This document shows, in pieces, positions 53,680-61,063 of a stretch of DNA of 64,000 bases. Numbering within the stretch: position 1 is the stretch's first letter; every line of letters starts with the position of its first letter. A program made the position numbers and the translations under genes. The DNA is from Trueperaceae bacterium (GTDB lineage Bacteria; Deinococcota; Deinococci; Deinococcales; Trueperaceae), in the NCBI GenBank assembly GCA_036381595.1, contig DASVCN010000040.1:1-64000 (forward strand), written 5' to 3'. The notes below the pieces were generated by a model that was not told the DNA's origin, ran no database searches, and saw only the letters and a list, made by a program, of their open reading frames with translations.

Positions 53680-56607
53680 GTGAGAGTTCGAGTGGCATCG
53701 GCCGGCACCGGCAAGACGACCAGTCTGGTGCTGCGTTATCTCGAGCTCATCGCAACCGGGACCCCGTTGCGGCGCATCGCCGGCGTAACCTTCACCCGCA
53801 CCGCCGCCGCCGAACTCCGTCAGAGGGTAGGCGCCGGGCTCGAGGCGGTTCTCGAGTCGGGCGGGTACCTTCACCTCGCGCCGGGCCAGCAGAACCGGCA
53901 GGCGTTCGAGGAAGCCAGGCGCGAGCTGGACGGCGCCACACTCACCACCATCCACGGGTTCATGATCGGAGCGCTCCGTCTCGCCGCCCCCACGATGGGC
54001 CTGGATCCTGAGTTCAACCCCGTTGCCGAGTGGGAGGGCGAGGCACTCTTCGAGGAGGAGCTGAGGAGCCTGCTCCTGTTGGCCTCCGACCCGGGCCATC
54101 CGCTCCACCTGACCGCGGAGCGACTTGGGCGGTCGGCCGGCAGCGACCTGCTCGACCTGTTCCGCAAGCGGTCGCTCGTCGATCGGTTCGAGGCCGGAAG
54201 CGACGAGCGGAGTGAGGCGGCGGTCGAACTCTTCGAAGCGGCCTACGAGGCTTACGAGAAGCGGCTGGGTGCGACGATGCTGGCTCCCGGCGAGGTGGAG
54301 CGGCGGGCGCTGGCCATGACCCGCGTGCCGAGGGCGATGGAGCGCCTGCGGGACCGCTACCGGGTCGTGCTGGTAGACGAGTTCCAGGATGTGAACCCGG
54401 TCCAGGGTCGTTACTTCGAAGCGGTCGAGGCGTCCGGCATCGAGGTGGAAGTGGTCGGCGACCCCAAGCAGTCGATCTACGGGTTCCGCAACGCCGACGT
54501 GGGCGTGTTCCGGCGGGCGCTGGCCAACGGCGAGGAGCTTCCGCCCCTCGTCAGCAGCTACCGCCACGGTGAGCTCGTGAACCGCTTCCTGAACAAGCTC
54601 ACCGCGACGCTGGGCGAACGGGAGATGGGCTTCTCGGCCCGGGAGGCGCCCTCAATCGGAGGCGCCGGCGAAGCGACGAGCGTTCGGGGGCGCATAGAGA
54701 TGCACTGGGTGGTGGGCGACGAGCCGGTCGCGGAGCTGCGCTGCTCCGAAGCGAAGGTGCTGGCTGAACGCCTCTCTGCCCTTCACCACGACCTCGAGAT
54801 CCCCTACCGGGAGATGGCCGTGCTCGCTCGTTCCCACCCCAGCCTCGCCGTCATCGAGGCGGCGCTGGAGGAGGCAGGCGTGCCCGCCATCCTGCTGCAG
54901 GGACGCGGCTACTTCGAGCGGCGCGAGATCAGGGACCTTTACAACGCGCTGCGCGCGGGCGTCGAACCGTCAGGGGTGCCGTTCGCCGCCTGGCTCCGCG
55001 GGCCGTTCGGAGGACTTTCGGCGAACGACTTCGAGGCCGTACTCGCCGCTCCCGAACCGCTCGCCCGGCTCCGTCTAGTGAATCCGGCAGCGGCCCAGAG
55101 GTACGACCGTCTGCGAGAGATAGTGCTGCTCCCACCACTGGAGGCGCTCAAGGCGCTCGTGCGCGAACCGCTGATCGACGGGCTCAGCCTCGTCAGTTTC
55201 CTGACGGAACGTCAGCGCGAGAACGTCGACGCTCTCCTCTTCACCGTTGCTGGCCAGCCGCCGGCCAGTCTCGAGGTCCTGCTCGAGCGGCTCGACCTGC
55301 TGGGGCGTCAGTCCGACGCCGGCGACGTTCCGCAGACGGGCGAAGGCATCGAGCTGCTTACCGTCCACGCCGCCAAGGGGCTCGAGTGGCGCGTCGCCGC
55401 CATCTTCGACCTGGGCAGGGGGGCGCCGCCGAACCGCGACAGCCTGCGGGTGGACCCGGAATCGGGCCGCGTCGCCCATCGCGGCAGCCCCGAATTCGAC
55501 CTCGCCGGCAGCAAGATCGCTCGGCGCGAAGAGGCCGAGAGCTACCGGTTGCTGTACGTCGCGGCCAGCCGACCGCGGGAGATACTGCTTCTGACAGGCA
55601 GCGCCAGGGGTGGCCGTGCAAAGGGCTGGGCCAAGGTGCTCGAGTTGATGTCGCTGGGACCCGGGGCGAGGCCGCGAGAGACCGCCGGCTTCCGCCTCGG
55701 AGTGCACCGGGTGAGGGCCGAGGCGAGCAGGTCAACAGGGCGTCCCGGGAGCGGAAGCTCGGCACCGGTTCGGGAGAGCGCCCCGTGGCTCGACGATACC
55801 TTCCCCACCCATCCCTATCCCCCCGTCTTCAGTCCCTCCCGGCTCAAGACCGTTCAGCGCGGCAGCCCGCTCGCCTCAACGCGGCGCGGAGCTGGGCGCC
55901 CAGCGGACGAGCCGCTCGAGCCCGCCGACAGGCGCCGAGAAGGGGTGGTCGAGCCCGCCGAGATGCGCCTGCGCCGAGAAGGCGTGGTTGAGCACCCCCA
56001 CGGAGGCGAAGGGCTGCCGAACGAGCCCGGCGAGCCGATCCGGCCCGGGGAGGCGGAGGAGTACCTGCCTGGCCGCGCCAGCGCGGTCGGCACCCTCGTT
56101 CACTACGCGATCAGCCAGTCGTGGCGGCCCGACGATCCGCAGCACCTGGAGAACCTCCTCGCTCAGGAGGTGATGTTCCCTTTCAGCCGGCCTGAGCAGG
56201 AGTCGATGCTGGGCGAGGTGGCGGAACTGCTCGCCAACTACTGGTCTCTCGTCGGCGCCGCTCTGCCGGAACTCGAGGCCAGGGAGGTGGACGAGGCCGA
56301 ACTGCCGATCGCGCTCCCTCACGGCGCGACCGTCTGGCAGGGGGTGATCGACCGGCTCTACCGTATCGACGGACGATGGCATCTCGACGATTACAAGACC
56401 GACAGGATCGTCGATCCCGGCCTCTACCTGGCGCAACTTGCCATCTACAGGCGGGCGGTGAAGGAGGCCCGGGGCGTGGAACCTCTGGCCAGACTCGTCT
56501 ACCTTCGTTCCGGTGAGGTGGTAGACATCGGCGCGGACCAGCTCGAATCGGCGTTCGAGGCCGCGATGTCACGCGACGATGAATCGGGGTCCCGGCCACG
56601 CGACTAA
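53680..56607 (+). CDS. AddA/UvrD-like helicase-nuclease
   Basis: A 975-residue SF1A helicase fused to a RecB-type nuclease. Helicase motifs: Walker A SAGTGKTT (7-14), VLVDEFQDVNPVQ (II), VVGDPKQSIYGFRN (III), LTVHAAKGLEWR (V), LLYVAASRPRE (VI). Nuclease motifs: GTLVHYAI, Asp891 in GVIDRLYR, Asp904-Tyr-Lys906 in LDDYKTDR and YLAQLAIYRRAV, so it looks active. The protein begins almost at the Walker A; the usual Q motif is absent. A linker near residues 730-790 is low in complexity with a 13-residue repeat. With the upstream AddB-like gene it likely forms an end-processing complex for recombination. Confidence 0.9.
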   Translation: MRVRVASAGTGKTTSLVLRYLELIATGTPLRRIAGVTFTRTAAAELRQRVGAGLEAVLESGGYLHLAPGQQNRQAFEEARRELDGATLTTIHGFMIGALRLAAPTMGLDPEFNPVAEWEGEALFEEELRSLLLLASDPGHPLHLTAERLGRSAGSDLLDLFRKRSLVDRFEAGSDERSEAAVELFEAAYEAYEKRLGATMLAPGEVERRALAMTRVPRAMERLRDRYRVVLVDEFQDVNPVQGRYFEAVEASGIEVEVVGDPKQSIYGFRNADVGVFRRALANGEELPPLVSSYRHGELVNRFLNKLTATLGEREMGFSAREAPSIGGAGEATSVRGRIEMHWVVGDEPVAELRCSEAKVLAERLSALHHDLEIPYREMAVLARSHPSLAVIEAALEEAGVPAILLQGRGYFERREIRDLYNALRAGVEPSGVPFAAWLRGPFGGLSANDFEAVLAAPEPLARLRLVNPAAAQRYDRLREIVLLPPLEALKALVREPLIDGLSLVSFLTERQRENVDALLFTVAGQPPASLEVLLERLDLLGRQSDAGDVPQTGEGIELLTVHAAKGLEWRVAAIFDLGRGAPPNRDSLRVDPESGRVAHRGSPEFDLAGSKIARREEAESYRLLYVAASRPREILLLTGSARGGRAKGWAKVLELMSLGPGARPRETAGFRLGVHRVRAEASRSTGRPGSGSSAPVRESAPWLDDTFPTHPYPPVFSPSRLKTVQRGSPLASTRRGAGRPADEPLEPADRRREGVVEPAEMRLRREGVVEHPHGGEGLPNEPGEPIRPGEAEEYLPGRASAVGTLVHYAISQSWRPDDPQHLENLLAQEVMFPFSRPEQESMLGEVAELLANYWSLVGAALPELEAREVDEAELPIALPHGATVWQGVIDRLYRIDGRWHLDDYKTDRIVDPGLYLAQLAIYRRAVKEARGVEPLARLVYLRSGEVVDIGADQLESAFEAAMSRDDESGSRPRD
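55932..55992 (+). repeat. 39-bp direct repeat in helicase-nuclease linker
   Basis: GCGCCGAGAAGG(G/C)GTGGT(C/T)GAGC occurs at 55932 and again 39 bp later at 55971. It encodes RREGVVE twice with a 13-residue period. Confidence 0.85.
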
Positions 56608-56696
56608 CGGCCGAAGCCCGGCGGGCGCGGCACGCCTGACCTAGAGGCTGGTGCGCCAGGCGGTCCGCCTTCGACCGTAGGATCCGGGCTCGCTGC

Positions 56697-56702
56697 TACC
56701 AT
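56697..56702 (+). promoter_or_regulatory. -10 box TACCAT, leaderless start
   Basis: TACCAT ends 8 nt before the ATG at 56711. Confidence 0.45.
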
Positions 56703-56710
56703 TCATCTCG

Positions 56711-57097
56711 ATGGACGATCCGCTCGTCCACTCGATGGGGCTCACCGTAAGCCGCGAAGACACCGACGAACTGGGGCACGTGAACAACGCCGTCTATCTG
56801 ATGTGGGTCGACGAGTGTTGCCGCGCCCACGTGGAACGCCTGGGCATGCCGCTGAAGTCGATGATGTCTTTCGGCGTGTTGCCGGTGGTGAGGCGGCATG
56901 TGGCCACCTATCGCTCCTCCGCCGTGCCGGGTGACCGGGTGGTCGTGTCGACCCGGGTGGTTCGCGCCCGCGGAGCTCTAGCCACCCGGCATAACGAGGT
57001 AAGGCGCGATGATGACGAGTTGCTCGTCGAGGTCGACACGATTGGGTGTGGATGGACACCCGGACCGGCAGGCCCCGAACGCAGACCGCCCAGGTGA
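56711..57097 (+). CDS. acyl-CoA thioesterase, 4HBT hotdog family
   Basis: A 128-residue hotdog-fold protein of the 4-hydroxybenzoyl-CoA/YbgC-like thioesterase type. The segment DTDELGHVNNAVYLMWVDE carries the catalytic Asp and the helix start typical of the family. The substrate acyl-CoA is unknown. The start fits the TACCAT box 8 nt upstream. It converges with the GNAT gene. Confidence 0.87.
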   Translation: MDDPLVHSMGLTVSREDTDELGHVNNAVYLMWVDECCRAHVERLGMPLKSMMSFGVLPVVRRHVATYRSSAVPGDRVVVSTRVVRARGALATRHNEVRRDDDELLVEVDTIGCGWTPGPAGPERRPPR

Positions 57098-57142
57098 TGG
57101 CGGCGTTCGGCCTGAACCCCGGTGAGCGGGTCTGAAATTTGG

Positions 57143-57706
57143 CTACTTCAGGCCCGAGATGTCGGTGAGGGAGTAGATCCTCTCGTCTCTGACGGTGCCG
57201 TCGGTCCCTATGGTCCAGTTCCGCAGCACGCCGTCGAGAGTGAACCCGCAGCGTCTGGCCACCCGTCCGCTAGCCTCGTTGAGGTCGTCGCAGCGTATCT
57301 CTACCCGTCTGGCTCCGAGGCGTTCGAAAGCGACCGAAGCGAGTCCTCTTACCGCCTCGCTCACGTAGCCGCGGCCAGCCGCACTGGTCCTGATCCAGTA
57401 CCCGATCTCGAACCGGGGGACGCGCCAGTCGATCCGGTGCAAGCCGCTGCTACCCAGCAGTTCGCCGCTCGCTCGATCGAAGTAGTGGAACCTCAGGTCC
57501 TCGAAGGTGATGAATCTGGCCATCGCCCTTCGGATACTCTCCTCGCAACCCTCGAGCGTGTACTCACCTCTCGCCCACGGCATCCACGGCTTCAGCTGGG
57601 CCAACGACTCATGAACCGCCTCGTGGAGCGGTCCGGCATCCTCCAGTCGCGGCATGACGATGCGAAGACGTTCGGTATCGAACTCCACGGGGACATCGGG
57701 GTTCAC
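57143..57706 (-). CDS. GNAT N-acetyltransferase, RimJ/RimL type
   Basis: A 187-residue acetyltransferase of the RimJ/RimL group, which acetylates protein N-termini or small molecules. The acetyl-CoA loop is in TSAAGRGYVSEAV and the C-terminal strand has RRVEIRCDDLNEASGRVARRCGF. Starts with GTG at 57706 with GAGAG upstream. It is a single gene, convergent with the thioesterase and divergent from the 2H phosphoesterase gene. Target unknown. Confidence 0.9.
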   Translation of the reverse strand: MNPDVPVEFDTERLRIVMPRLEDAGPLHEAVHESLAQLKPWMPWARGEYTLEGCEESIRRAMARFITFEDLRFHYFDRASGELLGSSGLHRIDWRVPRFEIGYWIRTSAAGRGYVSEAVRGLASVAFERLGARRVEIRCDDLNEASGRVARRCGFTLDGVLRNWTIGTDGTVRDERIYSLTDISGLK

Positions 57707-57828
57707 CGGCTCTCGGCCTGCCGCTCGGAAGGATCGATGTCGAATACCGGAGTCATGCGCAAGATGATAGCCAACGTCCGTAGGGGAGTTCGAGGGGTCG
57801 TGCTAGGCTCGGGTACTCCGGAGGGCGG

Positions 57829-58383
57829 ATGGCACTGGCAGTCGAGCTCTACTTCGACGCGCGGACCGAGAGGACGGTCGACTCGCTCCGGGAAGAGATC
57901 CACGCGGCCGGGATCGAGCCCTCGCCGCTCCTCACCGGAGCTCGGCCCCACGTCAGCCTCGCGCTGGTCGAGACCGACGACGTACCTCGGCTCAGCGAGG
58001 TCGTGGACCTCTTCGCGGCAGATACCGAGAGGTGCCCGGTCACGCTCGTCTCGCTGGCGTCGTTCTCGAGCAGCAAGGGAGTTCTCTTCCTGGCGCCGGT
58101 GCCCACGAGGCGGCTCCTCGAACTCCACGCCCGTTTCTACGCACGGCTGGCGGCCGAGCGGCTCGAGTTCGACGAGCTATACGCACCCGGGTCGTGGGTG
58201 CCGCACTGTACCCTCGAGATGGGGTTGAGCGGCTCCCAGCTGGCTACCGCTTTCGACTCGTGCTGGCGGTCCTTCAGCCCCGTCTCAGGCGAGTTGGTCG
58301 CTGCGGGCGTGGTTTCCTACCCGCCTCCCAGTACCCATTCGGTTTCACTCCTGGACGAGCCTGCATCGGCTTCAGAGACATAG
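57829..58383 (+). CDS. 2'-5' RNA ligase/2H phosphoesterase family protein
   Basis: A 184-residue protein with the two histidine motifs of the 2H phosphoesterase superfamily: His41 in PHVSLAL and His126 in PHCTLEM. Such proteins act on 2',5'- or 2',3'-cyclic phosphate bonds in RNA or small molecules; the substrate is unknown here. The ATG at 57829 has GGAGGG a few bases upstream. It is followed by the first cold-shock gene, which has its own promoter. Confidence 0.82.
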   Translation: MALAVELYFDARTERTVDSLREEIHAAGIEPSPLLTGARPHVSLALVETDDVPRLSEVVDLFAADTERCPVTLVSLASFSSSKGVLFLAPVPTRRLLELHARFYARLAAERLEFDELYAPGSWVPHCTLEMGLSGSQLATAFDSCWRSFSPVSGELVAAGVVSYPPPSTHSVSLLDEPASASET

Positions 58384-58394
58384 TTCGGCAGCAC

Positions 58395-58423
58395 TTGATT
58401 ACACGATATCCGTCCCCTAGAAT
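58395..58423 (+). promoter_or_regulatory. promoter of first cold-shock gene
   Basis: -35 TTGATT at 58395-58400 and -10 TAGAAT at 58418-58423 with a 17-bp spacer. The transcript leader is about 88 nt. Confidence 0.75.
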
Positions 58424-58433
58424 CTAGTCGTTC

Positions 58434-58504
58434 CGGAAAAGACGCAAGGCTTTTTCGAAACCCGGGTCCAGCCCGGAATCTGTTACACCCGCCTGGATCG
58501 GGTG
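58434..58504 (+). ncRNA. structured leader of first cold-shock gene
   Basis: Three hairpins in order: CGGAAAAG/CTTTTTCG (58434-58457), CCGGG/CCCGG around TCCAG (58462-58476) and CACCCG/CGGGTG (58486-58504). The last ends 7 bp before the GGAAAGAGG ribosome site. It is a cis-acting leader, not a separate gene. Confidence 0.65.
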
Positions 58505-58517
58505 GATTGGAAAGAGG

Positions 58518-58781
58518 ATGGCAACAGGGAAAGTCAAGTGGTTCAACGGGGAGAAGGGGTACGGCTTCATCGAGCAGGACGACGGGGAAGCCGATCTCTT
58601 CGTCCACTTCAGCGCCATCGAAGGTGAGGGTTATCGCAATCTGAACGAGGGGGACGTCGTCGAGTTCGAGGTAGGTCAGGGGCAGAAGGGCCCGCAGGCC
58701 CGGAACGTCGTCGTGACCCAGAGCTCGGGCCAGGGCGACTCGGGAGGCCGTTCGTTCGGGTCCCGCCGGCAGCGGTACTGA
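58518..58781 (+). CDS. cold-shock protein, CspA family (copy 1)
   Basis: Single-stranded nucleic-acid-binding protein of 87 residues with one cold-shock domain. RNP-1 KGYGFIEQ and RNP-2 LFVHFS are intact. The tail after residue 68 is extended and Gly/Ser/Arg-rich ([12 protein letters not shown]), longer than in copy 2. CspA proteins melt RNA structure in the cold or in stationary phase. Strong ribosome site GGAAAGAGG. Copy 2 lies 213 bp downstream with a similar leader. Confidence 0.97.
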   Translation: MATGKVKWFNGEKGYGFIEQDDGEADLFVHFSAIEGEGYRNLNEGDVVEFEVGQGQKGPQARNVVVTQSSGQGDSGGRSFGSRRQRY

Positions 58782-58842
58782 CTCCCGCGGAACGGTGGCT
58801 GGGGTTTTGCCTGATGCCAGCGGGCTTCCGTCGCTACAGGTC

Positions 58843-58871
58843 TTGCATTCCGTAAACGTTTGTTCTATTGT
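58843..58871 (+). promoter_or_regulatory. promoter of second cold-shock gene
   Basis: -35 TTGCAT at 58843-58848 and -10 TATTGT at 58866-58871 with a 17-bp spacer. Leader of about 115 nt. Confidence 0.65.
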
Positions 58872-58880
58872 CAATTGTTT

Positions 58881-58978
58881 CGAAAAAAGCCCAATAGGCT
58901 GTTTTTCGTGACCGGGAGAAGCCCCGGATGTGCTTCGTGTCCCGTTGCGACAGTCTCCGAAGCGGAGACGGTGACGGG
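58881..58978 (+). ncRNA. structured leader of second cold-shock gene
   Basis: Three hairpins in order: an A/T-rich one CGAAAAAAGCC/GGCTGTTTTTCG (58881-58908), CCGGG/CCCGG around AGAAGC (58912-58927), and GTCTCCG/CGGAGAC around AAG (58953-58969), extended by CCCGT/ACGGG (58941-58978). The order and first two stems match the leader of copy 1. Confidence 0.7.
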
Positions 58979-58994
58979 CGGTAAGGATTGAAGG

Positions 58995-59237
58995 ATGCCT
59001 ACAGGGAAAGTCAAGTGGTTCAACGGCGAAAAGGGATACGGCTTCATCGAGCAGGATGATGGCGGATCCGATCTCTTCGTTCACTTCAGCGCCATTCAGG
59101 GTGACGGCTACCGCAACCTGAACGAAGGCGACGTCGTGGAGTTCGAAGTCGGTCAGGGTCAGAAGGGCCCGCAGGCCCGCAACGTTTCTGTAGTTCGTGC
59201 TGCTGAGCCTTCGGGTGGCCGGCGCGAGCGCTACTAG
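58995..59237 (+). CDS. cold-shock protein, CspA family (copy 2)
   Basis: A second cold-shock domain protein, 80 residues, with intact KGYGFIEQ and LFVHFS motifs. Residues 1-66 are nearly identical to copy 1, so the pair arose by tandem duplication; the C-terminal tails differ (this one is [12 protein letters not shown]). Preceded by its own promoter and hairpin leader and followed by a strong terminator. Confidence 0.97.
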   Translation: MPTGKVKWFNGEKGYGFIEQDDGGSDLFVHFSAIQGDGYRNLNEGDVVEFEVGQGQKGPQARNVSVVRAAEPSGGRRERY

Positions 59238-59259
59238 CGTTCAACAGGCTAACCAATCC

Positions 59260-59286
59260 GAGCCGGGCTTAGAGCCCGGCTCTTTT
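59260..59286 (+). terminator. intrinsic terminator after cold-shock genes
   Basis: Perfect 10-bp stem GAGCCGGGCT/AGCCCGGCTC around TAG, followed by TTTT. Confidence 0.95.
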
Positions 59287-59407
59287 CATCGGCACCCGGC
59301 TACCGCTGCCAGTGGCCTGTGGCCCACGGCAACTTCACGGCGCCCGCCGACGCGTTAGCTTGGTGACCACCACCGGCGCCGCCGACGGCGGGAGCGAAGG
59401 GAGCGCC

Positions 59408-59656
59408 ATGAACGATCACGTCTACAAGAAGATCGAGCTGACCGGCTCCTCGGAGAAGGGGATCGAGGACGCCATCGCGACGGCGATCGCCCGCGCTTCC
59501 GAGTCGGTGCGGAACATGCGCTGGTTCGAGGTGACCGAGACGCGCGGTCATATCGAGAACGGCAAGATCGCGCACTACCAGGTGACCCTGAAGGTCGGTT
59601 TCACCCTGGACAGCGAGGGGGACGCCGGGTCGCCACCGGGAGCGAATTTCGTCTGA
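59408..59656 (+). CDS. dodecin family protein
   Basis: An 82-residue dodecin, a small dodecameric flavin- or CoA-binding storage protein. The pattern [26 protein letters not shown] and the aromatic residue in NMRWFEV (flavin stacking Trp) are typical. The ATG at 59408 has AAGGGAG upstream. It stands alone between the cold-shock terminator and the convergent MATE gene. The C-terminal tail ([11 protein letters not shown]) is slightly longer than usual. Confidence 0.93.
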   Translation: MNDHVYKKIELTGSSEKGIEDAIATAIARASESVRNMRWFEVTETRGHIENGKIAHYQVTLKVGFTLDSEGDAGSPPGANFV

Positions 59657-59665
59657 GCCGAACGG

Positions 59666-60976
59666 TCAGACCGGAACCCGGGTCGAATTGGGCCGCCAGT
59701 AACGGAGCGCGAGACTGAGCAGCCGAGCGAGGCTCAGGCCGACGATCGCCCACCAGACGCCGGCAAGACCCCAACCCAGCGGGATCACCAGGATCAGCAG
59801 CAGCGACCCCACCGCGGCCGAGGCGATCATCGCCCACGCCAGGTAGCGGAAGTCTTCCATGCCCATGAAGATCCCGTCCCAAACGAAGACCAGGGCGTTG
59901 AGCGGCTGCATGAGGGCGACGAAGGGGAAGATGGCGAGCACACCCGCAACCACCTGCGGGTCTTCGCTGAAGGTACGTGCCAACAGGTGACGCGCTGCCC
60001 AGAGGATCACTCCCAGCACGGCCCCGAGGAACAGGCCTAGCAGCAGCAACCGGTTCGACAAGGCCCTGGCGTCGGCCCCTACTCCCTCGCCCAGATAACG
60101 GGCGACTAGGGCCTGAGCCGCTATGGCCAGGGCATCGATGACGAGTGAGAGGAAGAGCCAGATCTGCACCGCCACCTGGTGGGTGGCGACTTCGACCACA
60201 CCGAGCCGGGCGGCCACGGCGGTCGCCAGAGCGAGCGTGAGGACCAGAACGAAGGTCCTCACCACCAGCTCCCAGCCGATGCGCAGGAACGGCCGGAGCT
60301 CGGCCAGTCGAGGGACGGCGATGACGGGGCCCAGCTTCGATCGATCCCGTCCCGCCAGCAGCCAGAGGAAGCTCAGAGCGCCGAGCCACTGACCGATCAC
60401 GGTGGCCCAGGCCGCGCCCGCAATGCCCCAATCCAATACGAAGATGAAGATCGGATCGAGGGCGAGGTTCACGAGGTTCAGGACGAGCGTCACCAGGAAC
60501 GGCGTGCGGGTGTCCTGGAAACCGCGGTACGCCCCGTTCGCGGCCAGGATCAGCAGAACCGCCGGGATCGCCAGCGCCCGGACCCGCAGGTAGGCGAGCG
60601 CCGGCTCCAGCAACAGCCGATCGGCTCCCATCGCCACCAGGGCGGGTTTGGCGAGGAGTTGGACGAGGAGAAGCGTCGCCAGGCCCAGCAGCGCTGCCAG
60701 GAAGAGAGCCTGCACGATCCGCCGGCCCGCGGCCGCCGCGTCTCCCCGTGCGTTGGCCCTCGCCACCATCGGCGTCGTGCCGTAGGCGAGGAAGTTGAAG
60801 ACGAAGAATGCGAGGGCGAAGAGGGCGCTGTTCACGCCCAGCGCGCCCAGTTCCACGGTGCCCAACCGTCCCACGAAGGCGGTGTCGACCAACGAGACGA
60901 GAGGGTCCGCCGCCAGCGTGCCCAGCGCCGGGAGCGCCAGAGCGAATATCTCCCGGTCGAAGCGACGCGACAGCAC
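59666..60976 (-). CDS. MATE family multidrug/toxin efflux transporter
   Basis: A 436-residue membrane protein with about 12 helices in two repeats, coupling export of cationic drugs or metabolites to H+ or Na+. N-terminal LALPALGTLAADPLVSLVDTAFVG and the repeat-2 motif WDGIFMGMEDFRYLA are DinF/NorM-like. The GTG at 60976 is chosen because TACACT ends 7 nt upstream on the minus strand; the frame remains open further upstream, but across the divergent S10 gene. Divergent from the S10 carboxypeptidase gene. Confidence 0.92.
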   Translation of the reverse strand: MLSRRFDREIFALALPALGTLAADPLVSLVDTAFVGRLGTVELGALGVNSALFALAFFVFNFLAYGTTPMVARANARGDAAAAGRRIVQALFLAALLGLATLLLVQLLAKPALVAMGADRLLLEPALAYLRVRALAIPAVLLILAANGAYRGFQDTRTPFLVTLVLNLVNLALDPIFIFVLDWGIAGAAWATVIGQWLGALSFLWLLAGRDRSKLGPVIAVPRLAELRPFLRIGWELVVRTFVLVLTLALATAVAARLGVVEVATHQVAVQIWLFLSLVIDALAIAAQALVARYLGEGVGADARALSNRLLLLGLFLGAVLGVILWAARHLLARTFSEDPQVVAGVLAIFPFVALMQPLNALVFVWDGIFMGMEDFRYLAWAMIASAAVGSLLLILVIPLGWGLAGVWWAIVGLSLARLLSLALRYWRPNSTRVPV

Positions 60977-60983
60977 GAGGCCA

Positions 60984-60989
60984 AGTGTA
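60984..60989 (-). promoter_or_regulatory. -10 box TACACT, leaderless start of MATE gene
   Basis: Minus-strand TACACT ends 7 nt before the GTG at 60976. Confidence 0.5.
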
Positions 60990-61033
60990 TCGCGCGTCCT
61001 CCGGTCGGTCCTTCCGGCGCCTCCCCGGGTTGT

Positions 61034-61039
61034 TAGACT
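61034..61039 (+). promoter_or_regulatory. -10 box TAGACT of S10 peptidase gene
   Basis: TAGACT lies 24 nt before the ATG at 61064. Here a leader with GGAGAAGGAG is present, so this transcript is led. It is divergent from the MATE -10. Confidence 0.55.
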
Positions 61040-61063
61040 GCCGCAGCAGGAGAAGGAGTCGAC

